Part shown: piece by piece, positions 19,601-28,332 of the stretch | Position numbering within the stretch: the stretch's first letter is position 1 | How the letters are laid out: the number at the start of each line of letters is the position of its first letter | From: an uncultured Carboxylicivirga sp. | GTDB lineage: Bacteria > Bacteroidota > Bacteroidia > Bacteroidales > Marinilabiliaceae | Direction of reading: 5' to 3' | Assembly (NCBI GenBank): GCA_947503525.1 | Contig: CANNEA010000007.1 | Location: 186,001-250,000 of the forward strand | Length of the DNA: 64,000 nucleotides | Position numbers and translations under genes: made by a program | Notes under the pieces: model-generated | What the model saw: the letters and a program-made list of their open reading frames with translations, nothing else | Database searches by the model: none | What the model was told of the DNA's origin: nothing

Positions 19601-19922
19601 GTTCAGAAAATATAAACTTGGCACTTTGATTGGCAAAACAACCTGGGGTGGACTAGTAGGTGTATTGGGTTATCCTGAATTTATTGATGGAGGTAGTGTG
19701 ACTGCTCCCAATGTTGCATTCTGGAATGAAGATGGCTTTAGGGTAGAAAATGAAGGAGTAGCGCCAGACATAGAAGTCGAACAATGGCCAAAAGAAGTCA
19801 TTGAAGGGCATGATCCACAACTTGAAAAAGCAATTGAAGTAATATTGAAAAAGCTTGAAACAGAAACACCGACCTATCCAAGTCGACCTGATTATCCAAT
19901 ACGGGTTCGTCAGAATCAATAA
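16662..19922 (+). CDS. Exported Tricorn-like S41 protease with PD40 propeller
   Basis: 1086-residue Tricorn-family peptidase. The signal peptide (about 1-21, ending SISAQ) directs it to the periplasm. Beta-propeller repeats of PD40 type fill the first half, for example NPVFSPDGTHLAFS and YPSWSPDAKYIAYFS. A highly charged Glu/Lys/Asp linker lies around 545-580. The C-terminal half has the Tricorn C1 region, a PDZ domain (VGDYLLAVDGTNVNADENLY) and the S41 core with AGSGGD (nucleophile Ser972). The catalytic His is in LGVGHHRF; the residue before it is Gly where archaeal Tricorn has Ser, a substitution I associate with many bacterial homologues. Family members degrade peptides. TTG at 16617 is open but the ATG at 16662 gives the proper signal peptide. 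A strong terminator follows the gene. Confidence 0.93.
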   Translation: MRNTFSLALIAITFFIQSISAQNTQDTRLLHSPAISEQHIAFVYAEDLWIANLDGSNPKRLTIDEGIESNPVFSPDGTHLAFSAQYDGNTDVFVIPASGGIPKRLTWHPSFDWVTGFSPDGTEVLFISQRTNYTNRYAKLYTINIEGGQAKELPIPNAFRASFSSDGQYIAYVPIYEVFNQWKNYRGGTQGRIWIYNVSNHEVEEIPRPQSGANDAQPQWLGNKVFFRSDRNGEFNLYSYDMDSKSVTQHTQFEDFPVLSLNANGEQLIYEQAGYIHNFDVNTNNSTKITVGIATDLLELRERFVSGQQYIRNGALSPTGARVVLDFRGEIVTVPAKKGDVNYISQTPGVHEKYPSWSPDAKYIAYFSDASGEYAIHLSSMQNDEVKTIPLNGTGFYANLHWSPDSKKLCYVDNGRNLYICDIESGISTKIAEDKLYIPGSFRELFGSWSHDSKWISYTIITETNFEQAFVYSVGQNLSFELSDGLSSVAEPCFDPSGKYIYMLASTDAGPVLNWFDQSNQDMDMSSSIYLVTLQKNLVSPLAKENDTEEIKEDKSEEEDKKKGDSDEEVEKDLKIDWDGIQNRIIDLPIKAGSYYNLRCAEEGKIYYIAYNSNGNYGDPSPVKLYDLKKREEKEIYQANGFDISADGKKMLFVKGGSWQIADTGKKPDNGKLKMNEIKVKINPAKEWVNIFNEAWRVNRDYFYDPGMHGLDWDATKSKYEVFLPDVVCRGDLYNMMEWMFSELGVGHHRFQGRGDRMNNPARVNVGLLGANYKVSNNRYQFTKIFGGLNWTPELRSPLTEPGVNVNVGDYLLAVDGTNVNADENLYSFFENKAGQIVQLKVGPNADGSNSRTVKVVPLNNERALRNRDWVEGNMKKVHDATDGQVAYVYVPNTAGLGHQYFKRYFFPQANKKAIIIDERHNGGGQLADYYIDILRKPYQAHWNFRYGQDLKAPSASIQGPKVMLIDETAGSGGDYLPWMFRKYKLGTLIGKTTWGGLVGVLGYPEFIDGGSVTAPNVAFWNEDGFRVENEGVAPDIEVEQWPKEVIEGHDPQLEKAIEVILKKLETETPTYPSRPDYPIRVRQNQ

Positions 19923-19933
19923 GGAAATACTTA

Positions 19934-19973
19934 ATAAAAGCTCGCCAAATAAAATTTGGCGTGCTTTTATTTT
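19934..19973 (+). terminator. Rho-independent terminator after the Tricorn-like gene
   Basis: A 17-bp inverted repeat with one T-T mismatch (arms 19934-19950 and 19954-19970), a 3-nt AAA loop and a T-rich 3' arm with trailing T residues. The flanking A and T runs would let it work in both directions, but it lies 12 nt after the protease stop codon. Confidence 0.85.
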
Positions 19974-19983
19974 AGATATTTCA

Positions 19984-20133
19984 ATGTCAAAAGAAATGGA
20001 GGGTGTAAATAAAGATTACCCGTTTTTAATGGGTCGTAAGGCGATTGATGAAAAAGCAGCCAACATAGAAAACGGGAAAATACTTTGGGAGAAAACGGAG
20101 CAAATCTTAAAAAGCCATCAAATTATGCGCTAG
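19984..20133 (+). CDS. Possible small cytoplasmic protein (49 residues)
   Basis: An ATG-initiated frame of 49 codons starting MSKEMEGVNKDYPFLMGRKA and ending LKSHQIMR. It is helical and charged with no signal peptide or membrane span. Composition looks natural, not like random reading, but it begins only 14 nt after a strong terminator, lacks an obvious ribosome-binding site, and its stop lies 2 nt from the convergent gene. I recognise no family. It could be a small independent gene or the remnant of one. Confidence 0.35.
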   Translation: MSKEMEGVNKDYPFLMGRKAIDEKAANIENGKILWEKTEQILKSHQIMR

Positions 20134-20135
20134 TA

Positions 20136-22109
20136 TTAGTTGGCTTTTAAGGAATCAATATCGGAGACCGGCCGAACAAAAGCATCACGAAATTTACCCA
20201 TTTTTAAAAGGTCTTCCCTCGCTTTTAAGGATTCCTGTTTATTATTGTATACTCCATAAACGTATCTGGTATATCCATCAGCACATTTATACGATTGGAT
20301 ATCCTTTTCTTTTAATCCTCTGAAATAAACAAAAGCAAATATAGGTTTGTGCTTAAGAGCAAGAATCTGAACCGTATAATAATCGTCCGTCTTAATCTTT
20401 TGCATTTCTTCAATAATATGCTCTTCAATTGCTTCAGTTTCTTTCTCAAATTGACGACTGGCAATTAAATTCACCAATGGTGGTTCCATGCGAATATCTT
20501 CAAATGAAAATACATCGGATTTTTGCCCTTGGTATGCCATATCCTTTTTCACCGTCAAAGATGAAGCCCTCAATTCTTTTTCTTCTGCTTTTTCAACAAT
20601 ATCATATTCTTGTCCTACCTCCAGGAACATGATGTACTTACCAGATTCTTGGTCAGGTCGATAATCTCCAACCAAAGTTTTATCCAGTTTTTTAGTGACC
20701 ATTATTCTTAGAGGCCCCTGATTTAAGAGTGAATCATCTACCTCACCTATTATAACCGCTAATTCTCCATCAAAAGCCTGATCAAATTCAACTCTATAAA
20801 TATCTGACCCGCCATAATTGTCGTTAAAGCGTGCCGAAGCATAATAAGCAATACTTTTATTTAGAGTAGGCAGAAAAAAGAAATCATCATCTGGTGTATT
20901 TATGGGGTAACCCAAGTTAACCGGGGATTCCCACAAACTATCAGGGGTCATTTGGGTATAAAACACGTCCATTCGTCCCATACTACTGTGACCCTCTGAA
21001 GCAAAATACAAAGTGCGCCCATCCGGATGAATCATTGCTGTTTCTTCATCATTGATGGTATTTACTTTTGGACCTAAATTTCTAGCTTCCCCCCACTTTC
21101 CATTGGCCAATCGCTTGATCATATATATGTCCATACCTCCATATCCACCTTCTCTATCGCTGGTGAAAAACAAAGTACTCCTATCGGCCGATAATGATGC
21201 ATGAGTTTCATTGGCAGCTGTATTTATTGGATAAGGTAGCTTTTCAGGATCCTGCCACTCTTCATCCTTGTATCGACTAACGTAAACACTTTTTCCTTCA
21301 TCATCGTTCCGGTAAATAAATAGCTCCTTGCCGTCTGGCGATAATGATAATGCAGATTCATGCTCAAGGTTTCTAAAAAAATGTTTGAGTGAAGAGGCCT
21401 TCTTCCACTCATCATTATAATCAGAAAAATATATCTTCTCGGGAAATTGCCCATCTTCATGCTTTGGCAATCGCAAATCTCCTCTTCGTGATGTAAATAT
21501 TAACAAGTCGTCATAAACCGAGATTAAGGGACTATGATCATCGTACTTACTATTGATTTTTTTACCAAGGTTGGTAATACTAAGTTCAATCGGATTTTGA
21601 AGAAAGACCTTGGCATTATTACACATTCGTCTCTCCTTCTCAATCATCTCAAATAAACCATAATAGGTACTATCAACATTTGCTTCCAGATAGTCATAAA
21701 TATCCAAAGCCAAATTAGTTTGGAGTATTACCTGATAGCATTTCGCCAAAGTCATCTGTAAATCTATACCCAGATCTGAAAAAGCATCGTCATGGGAGAG
21801 TTGAGCAAAGCCTCGTTCAAGATAAACTACAGCCGTATCCGCTCCAGTATTTTTATTAAGATAACAAAGACCTAAATGCAAATAGCCTTCGGTGAAACCC
21901 GGAGATTTATGTAAAATGGCATTAAATGCGTCAATGGCTTTTGAGTAATTTCCGGCTTCTGCCAGTTGAATGGCCTTATTTAATTCTCGGGGTTTGACTT
22001 CGTTTGAGGGGTCGGATTGCCCGTTAGCAAATGATGTAAATGCCAACAATAATAACAACGACAATATGTAAAGCTCAATCCTAAACATAAAGAACCCCCA
22101 CCTCTTCAT
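20136..22109 (-). CDS. Exported TPR/PD40-repeat protein with C-terminal SPOR-like domain
   Basis: 657 residues. A signal peptide with a long hydrophobic core ends near FANGQ. Tetratricopeptide repeats follow (about 30-110, for example GNYSKAIDAFNAILHKSPGF). Residues about 180-430 hold PD40/WD-like repeats with the ALSLSPDGKELFIYR and ASLSADRSTLFFTSDREGGYGGMDIY signatures seen in OmpA-associated Bacteroidota proteins. The last 85 residues (YYTVQILALKH onward) resemble a SPOR peptidoglycan-binding domain. The layout recalls PorE of the type IX secretion system but the OmpA domain is absent. A role at the peptidoglycan/outer-membrane interface is inferred. ATG at 22109 is used; ATG at 22088, preceded by a G-rich stretch, is an alternative, and TTG at 22127 is unlikely. 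Confidence 0.8.
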   Translation of the reverse strand: MKRWGFFMFRIELYILSLLLLLAFTSFANGQSDPSNEVKPRELNKAIQLAEAGNYSKAIDAFNAILHKSPGFTEGYLHLGLCYLNKNTGADTAVVYLERGFAQLSHDDAFSDLGIDLQMTLAKCYQVILQTNLALDIYDYLEANVDSTYYGLFEMIEKERRMCNNAKVFLQNPIELSITNLGKKINSKYDDHSPLISVYDDLLIFTSRRGDLRLPKHEDGQFPEKIYFSDYNDEWKKASSLKHFFRNLEHESALSLSPDGKELFIYRNDDEGKSVYVSRYKDEEWQDPEKLPYPINTAANETHASLSADRSTLFFTSDREGGYGGMDIYMIKRLANGKWGEARNLGPKVNTINDEETAMIHPDGRTLYFASEGHSSMGRMDVFYTQMTPDSLWESPVNLGYPINTPDDDFFFLPTLNKSIAYYASARFNDNYGGSDIYRVEFDQAFDGELAVIIGEVDDSLLNQGPLRIMVTKKLDKTLVGDYRPDQESGKYIMFLEVGQEYDIVEKAEEKELRASSLTVKKDMAYQGQKSDVFSFEDIRMEPPLVNLIASRQFEKETEAIEEHIIEEMQKIKTDDYYTVQILALKHKPIFAFVYFRGLKEKDIQSYKCADGYTRYVYGVYNNKQESLKAREDLLKMGKFRDAFVRPVSDIDSLKAN

Positions 22110-22333
22110 TGATACAAATAAAGTCAAAAAAATATAAATAGCTCAATTTCAAGCATAAAATTGTTAACAAACTCTAAATATCTCTTAACACTATAACACA
22201 TAAGATAGCCTTAGTGTTTGAATTTCAGTATACATATGAGAAAAACAGATTTTTCGACTTATTTTTCACAATAAACGAAGGAAATGGATATGAATGGCGT
22301 CTAAACAGCAAATAAGATAAATTCTACAACATT

Positions 22334-22708
22334 ATGAAGCAGACATTTCCCTTTTTATTCCTACTCATTATACTTGTGTCGACTAATATGTCTGCACAGA
22401 AAGGCAATAATGGTCAGGACAGAGTTAAGCAACAAACTGAGCAAATGATCAAAAATCTTGAGCTTAATGAAGAGCAAGCCAAGAAAGTGACTGAGATTAA
22501 TGAACGATATGCGGAAGAAGGAAAAAAAATACGGAATGAATCTTCAGGCGATCGTGAATCGATGCGATCATCAATGAAAGAACTTAACGAATTAAGAAAT
22601 GCTGAGCTAAAAGAAATTCTTACCAAGGAACAGTTTGATAAGCACATTGAGCAACAAAAACAGATGCGCGAACAACGAAGAAAAAATAGGGGAAAGGGTA
22701 ATAAATAG
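22334..22708 (+). CDS. Small secreted Spy/CpxP-like helical protein
   Basis: 124 residues: signal peptide (1-21, ending NMSAQ) followed by a Lys/Glu/Gln-rich, entirely helical mature chain. The segment LNEEQAKKVTEINERYAEE and the later LKEILTKEQFDKH are the paired 'L-x-x-x-Q' helices typical of Spy/LTXXQ-like periplasmic proteins that Bacteroidota carry in many copies. It ends in a very basic tail (REQRRKNRGKGNK). A periplasmic chaperone or stress role is known for Spy and CpxP; here it is only suggested by resemblance. A terminator follows at 22755. Confidence 0.75.
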   Translation: MKQTFPFLFLLIILVSTNMSAQKGNNGQDRVKQQTEQMIKNLELNEEQAKKVTEINERYAEEGKKIRNESSGDRESMRSSMKELNELRNAELKEILTKEQFDKHIEQQKQMREQRRKNRGKGNK

Positions 22709-22754
22709 TATCAAAGTAGTTTTTTTCATTAATTGAGATTTGGGTTTTGGTTTT

Positions 22755-22791
22755 ATAAACCTGCATGCTTTTGTGTGCAGGTTTATTTTTT
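22755..22791 (+). terminator. Rho-independent terminator after the Spy-like gene
   Basis: A perfect 11-bp stem (22755-22765 with 22776-22786), a 10-nt loop and a following T tract. It separates the Spy-like gene from rbfA. Confidence 0.85.
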
Positions 22792-22844
22792 GGAATGAAT
22801 TATCCGTTGAAAAAGCTTAATTTCGCAATCGTAAAAGCATTACA

Positions 22845-23183
22845 ATGGATTCAACAAGACAAAAAAAGATATCACGCTTACTACAAAAAGAAATTAGTGA
22901 GCTTTTTCAAAAGGAAGTTCGGGAGATAGCGATGGGTGTTATGGTAACCGTTACTGTGGTCCGCATCTCACCTGATCTTGGTCAGGCCAAAGTGTATTTA
23001 AGTATTTTTCCAAACGATAAGATAAAAGACGTATACCAAAATATTAATGAACATGCATCACAAATTCGTTTTGCCTTAGGCAAAAGAGTTGGTAAGCAAA
23101 TGCGTATCATTCCTAATTTGGCATTCTTTCTGGATGACAGTATCGATTATTTAGACAACATTGACCGCCTTCTAAAAGATTAA
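22845..23183 (+). CDS. rbfA: Ribosome-binding factor A
   Basis: 112 residues matching RbfA along the whole length: an N-terminal helix (RQKKISRLLQKEISELFQKE), the KH-like strand VRISPDLGQAKVYLSIFP, and the C-terminal LGKRVGKQMRIIPNLAFFLDDSIDY segment with the conserved R-x-x-P-x-L-x-F-x-x-D-x-S pattern. RbfA binds the 30S subunit and acts in maturation of the 16S rRNA 5' end, especially in the cold. It heads an operon whose next two genes follow at 3-nt gaps, an arrangement common in Bacteroidota. Confidence 0.96.
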   Translation: MDSTRQKKISRLLQKEISELFQKEVREIAMGVMVTVTVVRISPDLGQAKVYLSIFPNDKIKDVYQNINEHASQIRFALGKRVGKQMRIIPNLAFFLDDSIDYLDNIDRLLKD

Positions 23184-23186
23184 TCA

Positions 23187-24014
23187 ATGCAGTACGATCC
23201 AATAAAACGTTCGCTTGGTAAAGTTTTCAACCAAACACCTGCTCTTCGAATATTTTTCTATCATCTTTTAGACCTATTATTATTAAGAGCCTGGTATATT
23301 CGTCGTGAATTAAGAAAGAAGGCCAAGCTTGCTAAACAGGAACTACAGGTATTAGATGCAGGTAGTGGCTTTGGTCAATACGACTATTATATGTCTTCTT
23401 TAGGAAAGCAATGGACAATTACTGGTGTTGATGTTAAGGATGAGCAAATCGCAGATTGCAATCAGTTTTTTCAGAAGATAGGAAGAGGTGATAGAGTTAA
23501 ATTCGAAAAGGCAGATCTGACGAAATATGTAAAACCAAACAGCTATGATCTTGTATTATCTGTTGATGTGATGGAACATATCCTGGAAGACGAGCTGGTA
23601 TTTCAAAATTTTTATAGCTCAATGAAATCAGGTGGAACATTGCTAATCTCAACACCATCTGATCAAGGAGGTTCAGATGCCGATCATCATCACCATGAAG
23701 AAGATGGAGTACATGGCTTTATTGATGAACATGTAAGAGACGGATATAACACCCAGGATATAAAAGATAAGTTGACAAGGGCAGGATTTAGTAATATCCA
23801 AGCTCTTTACACCTATGGAAAACCCGGGAGTTTATCCTGGCGTCTTTCCATGAAATACCCAATTCAATTATTAAATGCAAGTAAGCTATTTTTTATCCTG
23901 TTGCCTTTCTATTATATCATTACCTATCCTTTCGCATTTTTATTAAATTGGATGGACACCTTGCAATCACATAAAAAAGGCACGGGCTTGATGGTTATAG
24001 CCCATAAAAGCTAA
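23187..24014 (+). CDS. Class I SAM-dependent methyltransferase
   Basis: 275 residues. Motif I is VLDAGSGFGQYDYY (about 50-63), followed by the acidic end of the second strand (GVDVKDEQI) and a YDLVLSVDVMEHILED strand, all diagnostic of a Rossmann-fold class I methyltransferase of the Methyltransf_11/23 type. The C-terminal 70 residues are hydrophobic (LLNASKLFFILLPFYYIITYPFAFLL), suggesting membrane association. A His-rich loop (DADHHHHEEDG) lies in the middle. The substrate is unknown. It sits 3 nt after rbfA and 3 nt before a LolC/E-type permease gene, so the three are co-transcribed. Confidence 0.85.
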   Translation: MQYDPIKRSLGKVFNQTPALRIFFYHLLDLLLLRAWYIRRELRKKAKLAKQELQVLDAGSGFGQYDYYMSSLGKQWTITGVDVKDEQIADCNQFFQKIGRGDRVKFEKADLTKYVKPNSYDLVLSVDVMEHILEDELVFQNFYSSMKSGGTLLISTPSDQGGSDADHHHHEEDGVHGFIDEHVRDGYNTQDIKDKLTRAGFSNIQALYTYGKPGSLSWRLSMKYPIQLLNASKLFFILLPFYYIITYPFAFLLNWMDTLQSHKKGTGLMVIAHKS

Positions 24015-24017
24015 AAT

Positions 24018-25256
24018 ATGAAACTTGCCTTAAGTATAGCAAAGCGTTACCTGTTTGCAAAAAAGTCGCAAAATGTGATCAATGTAATTTCATTGATTTC
24101 AATGATTGGTGTCTTAACTGCAAGCATGGCTTTACTCGTTGTACTTTCGGTATTTAATGGCTTGCATGGATTTGTAGGTAGCTTATATGGCAACTTTGAT
24201 CCAGATCTGAAGATTGTACCCACCTCAGGGAAAGTCGTATCTCTCGACACCATCCATTTTGATGAGATTCAAAAACTGGAAGGTGTTGAACTTGTTTCCA
24301 CCACATTAGAGAATCAAGCCTTATTGAAGTTTGATAAACGTAAAGCACCGGCCATGATTCTTGGTGTGGATAGTCTTTTCAATAAGATTAGCAATATTGA
24401 TTCGATAATAGTTGATGGCGAATATCAGGTCAAATTTAAGAATGACAACAGAGGTGTTATAGGCGGAATTTTAGCAGATCAATTAGCACTCAGGATGAAT
24501 TTTGTTTCTCCTTTGGTCATGTACGTTCCCAAACGAAAAGGTAGGGTTAATCTAATCTCGCCGCAAAATGCATTTCGCAAGGAATACATTAATCCTAGTG
24601 GCATTTTCATGGTCAGGCAGGTTGAGTATGATAGCCAATACTTAATTATAAATATCGATCAGGCACGACGACTTTTCGAATATGATGAATCGGTAATTTC
24701 ATCTTTATTTGTCAAACTTGATGAGTCAGCAGATTCGGAAGAAGTCAAAGAGGAAATAGAACATCTGGTAAAAGGCCAAATGAAAGTTCTTAATCGAGAG
24801 GAGCAACATTCAGCTTTTTATAAGGTCATGAAGGTTGAGAAACTCATGGCCTACCTAATTCTTTCATTTATACTGGCCATTGCTGCTTTTAATGTTATTG
24901 GCACCATGTCGATGCTTATATACGAGAAGAAAGAAAGCATCTTCACCATTAAAAGCATGGGAGGATCACTTAAACTCACCACAAGAATTTTCCTTATTGA
25001 AGGTTTATTAATTTCACTTCTTGGTGTGATAATAGGATTGATAATTGGAATTATCCTGGTAACCATACAGGAGCATTTTGGCATTATCAAATTTTACGGA
25101 AGCGGCTCATACCTTGTTGATGCCTATCCTGTTAAATTAGTGTGGAAAGATGTAGTACTGGTGCTTTCAACAGTTTGTATTATTGCCTATCTGGCAGCCT
25201 GGTATCCGGTAAAAGTAATTGTGCGACGCTATTATAACGATACAACAATGCCTTAA
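24018..25256 (+). CDS. ABC transporter permease, LolC/LolE (FtsX) family
   Basis: 412 residues with one N-terminal membrane helix (about 20-45, with SLISMIGVLTASMALLVVLSVFNG), a large extracytoplasmic MacB-like domain (about 50-265) and three C-terminal helices (about 270-300, 320-350, 375-400). This is the LolC/E topology. The family extracts lipoproteins from the inner membrane for delivery to the outer membrane together with the LolD ATPase, which is not in the window. It is the third gene of the rbfA operon. Its 3' end overlaps the convergent dusB gene by 4 bp. Confidence 0.9.
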   Translation: MKLALSIAKRYLFAKKSQNVINVISLISMIGVLTASMALLVVLSVFNGLHGFVGSLYGNFDPDLKIVPTSGKVVSLDTIHFDEIQKLEGVELVSTTLENQALLKFDKRKAPAMILGVDSLFNKISNIDSIIVDGEYQVKFKNDNRGVIGGILADQLALRMNFVSPLVMYVPKRKGRVNLISPQNAFRKEYINPSGIFMVRQVEYDSQYLIINIDQARRLFEYDESVISSLFVKLDESADSEEVKEEIEHLVKGQMKVLNREEQHSAFYKVMKVEKLMAYLILSFILAIAAFNVIGTMSMLIYEKKESIFTIKSMGGSLKLTTRIFLIEGLLISLLGVIIGLIIGIILVTIQEHFGIIKFYGSGSYLVDAYPVKLVWKDVVLVLSTVCIIAYLAAWYPVKVIVRRYYNDTTMP

Positions 25257-26230
25257 GGCGAATATCGTTCTCCTATTTCCGTCAGTATATCCAGAACACC
25301 TTGTTCTGTCCTATCCTGAAGCAGTCTGATTTTCATTTCCCGAAAATCCGGTAAATTTTTAAATGAGATGGCTAGATGTCGTCGGGCATGTAAAATACCA
25401 GCCCGCTCTCCGATAAAGGCAACAGATCGTCGAACAATCTCTTGCAAAATCTTACACTGCTCTTGAATACTAATTTCAGGTAATAACTCACCTGTCTGAA
25501 GGTAATGTCTGATTTCTTTAAAAATCCATGGTTTGCCAATTGTAGGACGACCTATCATTAAGGCATCTACGCCATAGCGATCCAGATACTCCTTCGCTTT
25601 TTCCGGTCCGGTTATATCGCCATTGCCAATTATTGGAATATGCATACGAGGGTTATTTTTCACCTTACCAATTAAGGTCCAATCCGCAACCCCGTTGTAC
25701 ATTTGTTCCCGTGTTCTTCCATGAATAGTTAATGCCTTTATCCCAATATCTTGCAATTGTTCAGCTAAGTCTTCAATTACTAAATTATTCTCATCCCAAC
25801 CTAAACGTGTTTTAACGGTAACAGGTAAATCTACCGCATTAATCACTGCTTTTGTTATTTCAAGTAAACGGGGTATATCAAGTAATAAGCCAGAACCACT
25901 ACCTTTAGTTGCAATTTTTTTTACCGGACAACCAAAATTTAAATCAATCAATTCAGGTTTTGCCTCCTGAGCCATTAAAGCTGCTTCCACCATGGCTTCA
26001 GGACTTTTACCATACAACTGAATCCCTACCGGACGTTCTTCACTTCCAATATTCATTTTACTTATCGTACGATTTACTTTACGCACCAAAGCATCAGCAG
26101 ATACAAACTCTGTATACATCATATCAGCCCCAAATTTCTTGCACATTACACGAAACGAAGGATCTGTTACATCTTCCATTGGTGCTAATAACAAGGGCTG
26201 GTGACCTAAATCAAGATTTGCAATTTTCAT
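25253..26230 (-). CDS. dusB: tRNA-dihydrouridine synthase
   Basis: 325-residue FMN-dependent TIM-barrel enzyme that reduces uridines in the tRNA D-loop. Visible signatures are LAPMEDVTDPSFR, DLNFGCPVKKIATKGSGSGLL (catalytic Cys in FGCP), VKTRLGWDE, LTIHGRTREQMYNG and GNGDITGPEKAKEYL. Length and order fit the DusB group. The frame is open to a TTG at 26251, but that codon lies inside a TAnnTTTG -7 promoter box (26249-26256), so the ATG at 26230 must be the start. The mRNA leader is therefore very short. Confidence 0.95.
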   Translation of the reverse strand: MKIANLDLGHQPLLLAPMEDVTDPSFRVMCKKFGADMMYTEFVSADALVRKVNRTISKMNIGSEERPVGIQLYGKSPEAMVEAALMAQEAKPELIDLNFGCPVKKIATKGSGSGLLLDIPRLLEITKAVINAVDLPVTVKTRLGWDENNLVIEDLAEQLQDIGIKALTIHGRTREQMYNGVADWTLIGKVKNNPRMHIPIIGNGDITGPEKAKEYLDRYGVDALMIGRPTIGKPWIFKEIRHYLQTGELLPEISIQEQCKILQEIVRRSVAFIGERAGILHARRHLAISFKNLPDFREMKIRLLQDRTEQGVLDILTEIGERYSP

Positions 26231-26248
26231 GCGATAAATTCTTTGTGG

Positions 26249-26256
26249 CAAAGATA
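26249..26256 (-). promoter_or_regulatory. Predicted -7 promoter box of dusB
   Basis: Minus-strand TATCTTTG matches the Bacteroidota TAnnTTTG consensus and lies 18 nt before the dusB ATG. I see no convincing TTTG/TTG -33 element at the standard 19-20 nt distance, so the call rests on the -7 box alone. Confidence 0.5.
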
Positions 26257-26375
26257 AAACAATCTGCCATCTACTTTAGCTATCTCATAAATCAAAAAAA
26301 TTGTGAATAACTTATGCCGGATATTTTTTTTCTTCGCTTCATTTTTCATTACATTGTCTCAATCATACAGTTTAC

Positions 26376-28316
26376 ATGAGGAAAACAATTGGTCTGATTA
26401 CATTTGCCTTACTATTTTTTGCTTGCTCCGACCCAAAAATGGAGCAAAATGAGGTCTCATCAGCCGACATTACTTCATTAACACCAGACTCATTGGTGGT
26501 TTCCCATCTTATTCAAAAGTCAAAAGAAACATATAATTCACAGCACAAGGAAATACCCCCATTTGATGATTTCCTAAAGGAAGCAGAAGAACTGGCCAGT
26601 AAAGGTCAAATGAACCATCTGCTATTTGACATCTATAACCTGGTTGGTAAACGCTGTCGAAATAAATCCTTCTATGCCAAGGCTATGAGCTTTCACAACA
26701 ACGCTCTATTCATTGCCGAAGAAATGGATGATCCTTATTTAATGGCTGAAATCTACAATCAGATTGGTACTGTTTACAGGCGAATTGACGAAAATGCTAA
26801 GGCTTTGGATATGCATATGAAGTCCCTGTTAATTGCTGAAGCTAATCTGGATTCGTTTCATATTAGTTCAGCAATAAATGGCATGGGAAATGTGAGCTAC
26901 AACCTGAACAGAAACTTATCAGCCATTGAATATTTTCAGCGCTCTTTAGACATTTCGAGGAAGATGAATAATAAACTCGGGATGGCGATCAATACCAACA
27001 ACATTGGTGATGTCTATCAAAAAATCAACAGTCTCGATTCTGCATTATTTTACCATTTTGAATCATTAGACTACAACTCACAAATCAATAGTCGCATTGG
27101 TCAAACCATATGCTACAACAGTATTGGAAGTGTTTACACTTCAAAAAAACAATATCGTCTTGCACTCGATTATTTATTTAAGGCACTTGAGGCCAACCTT
27201 GAGTCGGGAGACGGGATGTATATTTCAATAAGCTATACCAACATTGGTAAAACCTATCTGGATGACAATCATCCGGATGATGCAATTACTTATTTAAATA
27301 AAGCACTGGATCAAGCCATATCCATTGGATCGAAATATACTGCGGAAGAAGCATCAAAATACCTCTCACAGGCATATGAGCTGAAGGGCATGTATAAAAA
27401 AGCCCTGGAGTATAATCAATTGAGCACAGAATATAGAGATAGTACTCTGAATGAAAAAAACATTTTTCATTTAACCATGGCCGAAGATGACTATCAAAAT
27501 ATTTTGCGAAAATTACAAATGGAAGAGCTGAGTAAGCAAACCGTTTTGCAAAAAACCATGCTCAGCAAGCAGAAATTCTACTTTATCATTGCTATAATAA
27601 TTATAGTGGTAATCCTTTTTATTACTTTCTTAATTATATACCAAACCCGATTAAGAAATCGGTATAGAACGCTTAAATTTCAGCAACGCCTTCTGCGTTC
27701 TCAAATGAATCCACATTTTATTTTTAATGCTCTAAGTGCCATTCAGGTTTTTATACTTGAAAATGACATGACTAAATCCAGTCGTTTCCTTTCCGATTTT
27801 TCAAAATTAATGCGACAGGTATTAAGAAGTAGCAATTACGAATACATATCAATTACCGAAGAAATAGAGATACTCCAGTATTATCTCAACCTACAGCAGC
27901 TGCGCTTTTCGCCTCCATTTAAATATCATTTAGAAGTTGATGAAGAGCTGAAAAACATGAATGTACTTGTTCCGCCAATGTTGGTTCAACCTTTTGTAGA
28001 AAACTCCATAGAACACGGACTAAAACCAATAGGTAATGGTGGTGAAATATTCATCCGTTTTATGAAAAGGAATAAGGGCATAGAAATTGAAGTTGAAGAT
28101 AATGGATTAGGCATTGATTATACAAATAACATCAACAAACACGGAAAGAAACATGAATCAATGGCCTTAAAAATAACCAAGGAAAGACTGGATATAATAG
28201 AGAAAGACACAAAGCTGAAGACCATTTTTGAAGTGTATGATAAACGAAGGAAAGAAGTTAATCAACAGGGCACAATAGTACGCTTTGTACTGCCATTACT
28301 TCAATATAACAAGTAG
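26376..28316 (+). CDS. LytS-type sensor histidine kinase with periplasmic TPR domain
   Basis: 646 residues. The N-terminus has a type II signal peptide (LLFFACSDP), so it may be lipidated. Residues about 60-375 are tetratricopeptide repeats (AEIYNQIGTVYRRIDENAKA and similar units). A membrane helix (about 397-422) leads to a cytoplasmic His_kinase/YpdA-type module with LRSQMNPHFIFN (phosphorylated His447) and a HATPase domain with VQPFVENSIEHGL and EVEDNGLGID. The LytS class signals to LytTR regulators, and such a gene follows after 16 nt. The sensory ligand is unknown; the TPR domain is expected to bind a protein or peptide in the periplasm. Confidence 0.92.
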   Translation: MRKTIGLITFALLFFACSDPKMEQNEVSSADITSLTPDSLVVSHLIQKSKETYNSQHKEIPPFDDFLKEAEELASKGQMNHLLFDIYNLVGKRCRNKSFYAKAMSFHNNALFIAEEMDDPYLMAEIYNQIGTVYRRIDENAKALDMHMKSLLIAEANLDSFHISSAINGMGNVSYNLNRNLSAIEYFQRSLDISRKMNNKLGMAINTNNIGDVYQKINSLDSALFYHFESLDYNSQINSRIGQTICYNSIGSVYTSKKQYRLALDYLFKALEANLESGDGMYISISYTNIGKTYLDDNHPDDAITYLNKALDQAISIGSKYTAEEASKYLSQAYELKGMYKKALEYNQLSTEYRDSTLNEKNIFHLTMAEDDYQNILRKLQMEELSKQTVLQKTMLSKQKFYFIIAIIIIVVILFITFLIIYQTRLRNRYRTLKFQQRLLRSQMNPHFIFNALSAIQVFILENDMTKSSRFLSDFSKLMRQVLRSSNYEYISITEEIEILQYYLNLQQLRFSPPFKYHLEVDEELKNMNVLVPPMLVQPFVENSIEHGLKPIGNGGEIFIRFMKRNKGIEIEVEDNGLGIDYTNNINKHGKKHESMALKITKERLDIIEKDTKLKTIFEVYDKRRKEVNQQGTIVRFVLPLLQYNK

Positions 28317-28332
28317 TAAATGAAAAGGGGAA

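Noticed and set aside
20136-22109. PorE of the type IX secretion system
   Set aside because: TPR and PD40 repeats are present but the OmpA domain is missing and no other secretion genes are nearby.
26231-26251. TTG start of dusB at 26251
   Set aside because: It lies within the predicted -7 promoter box, so it would not be part of the mRNA.
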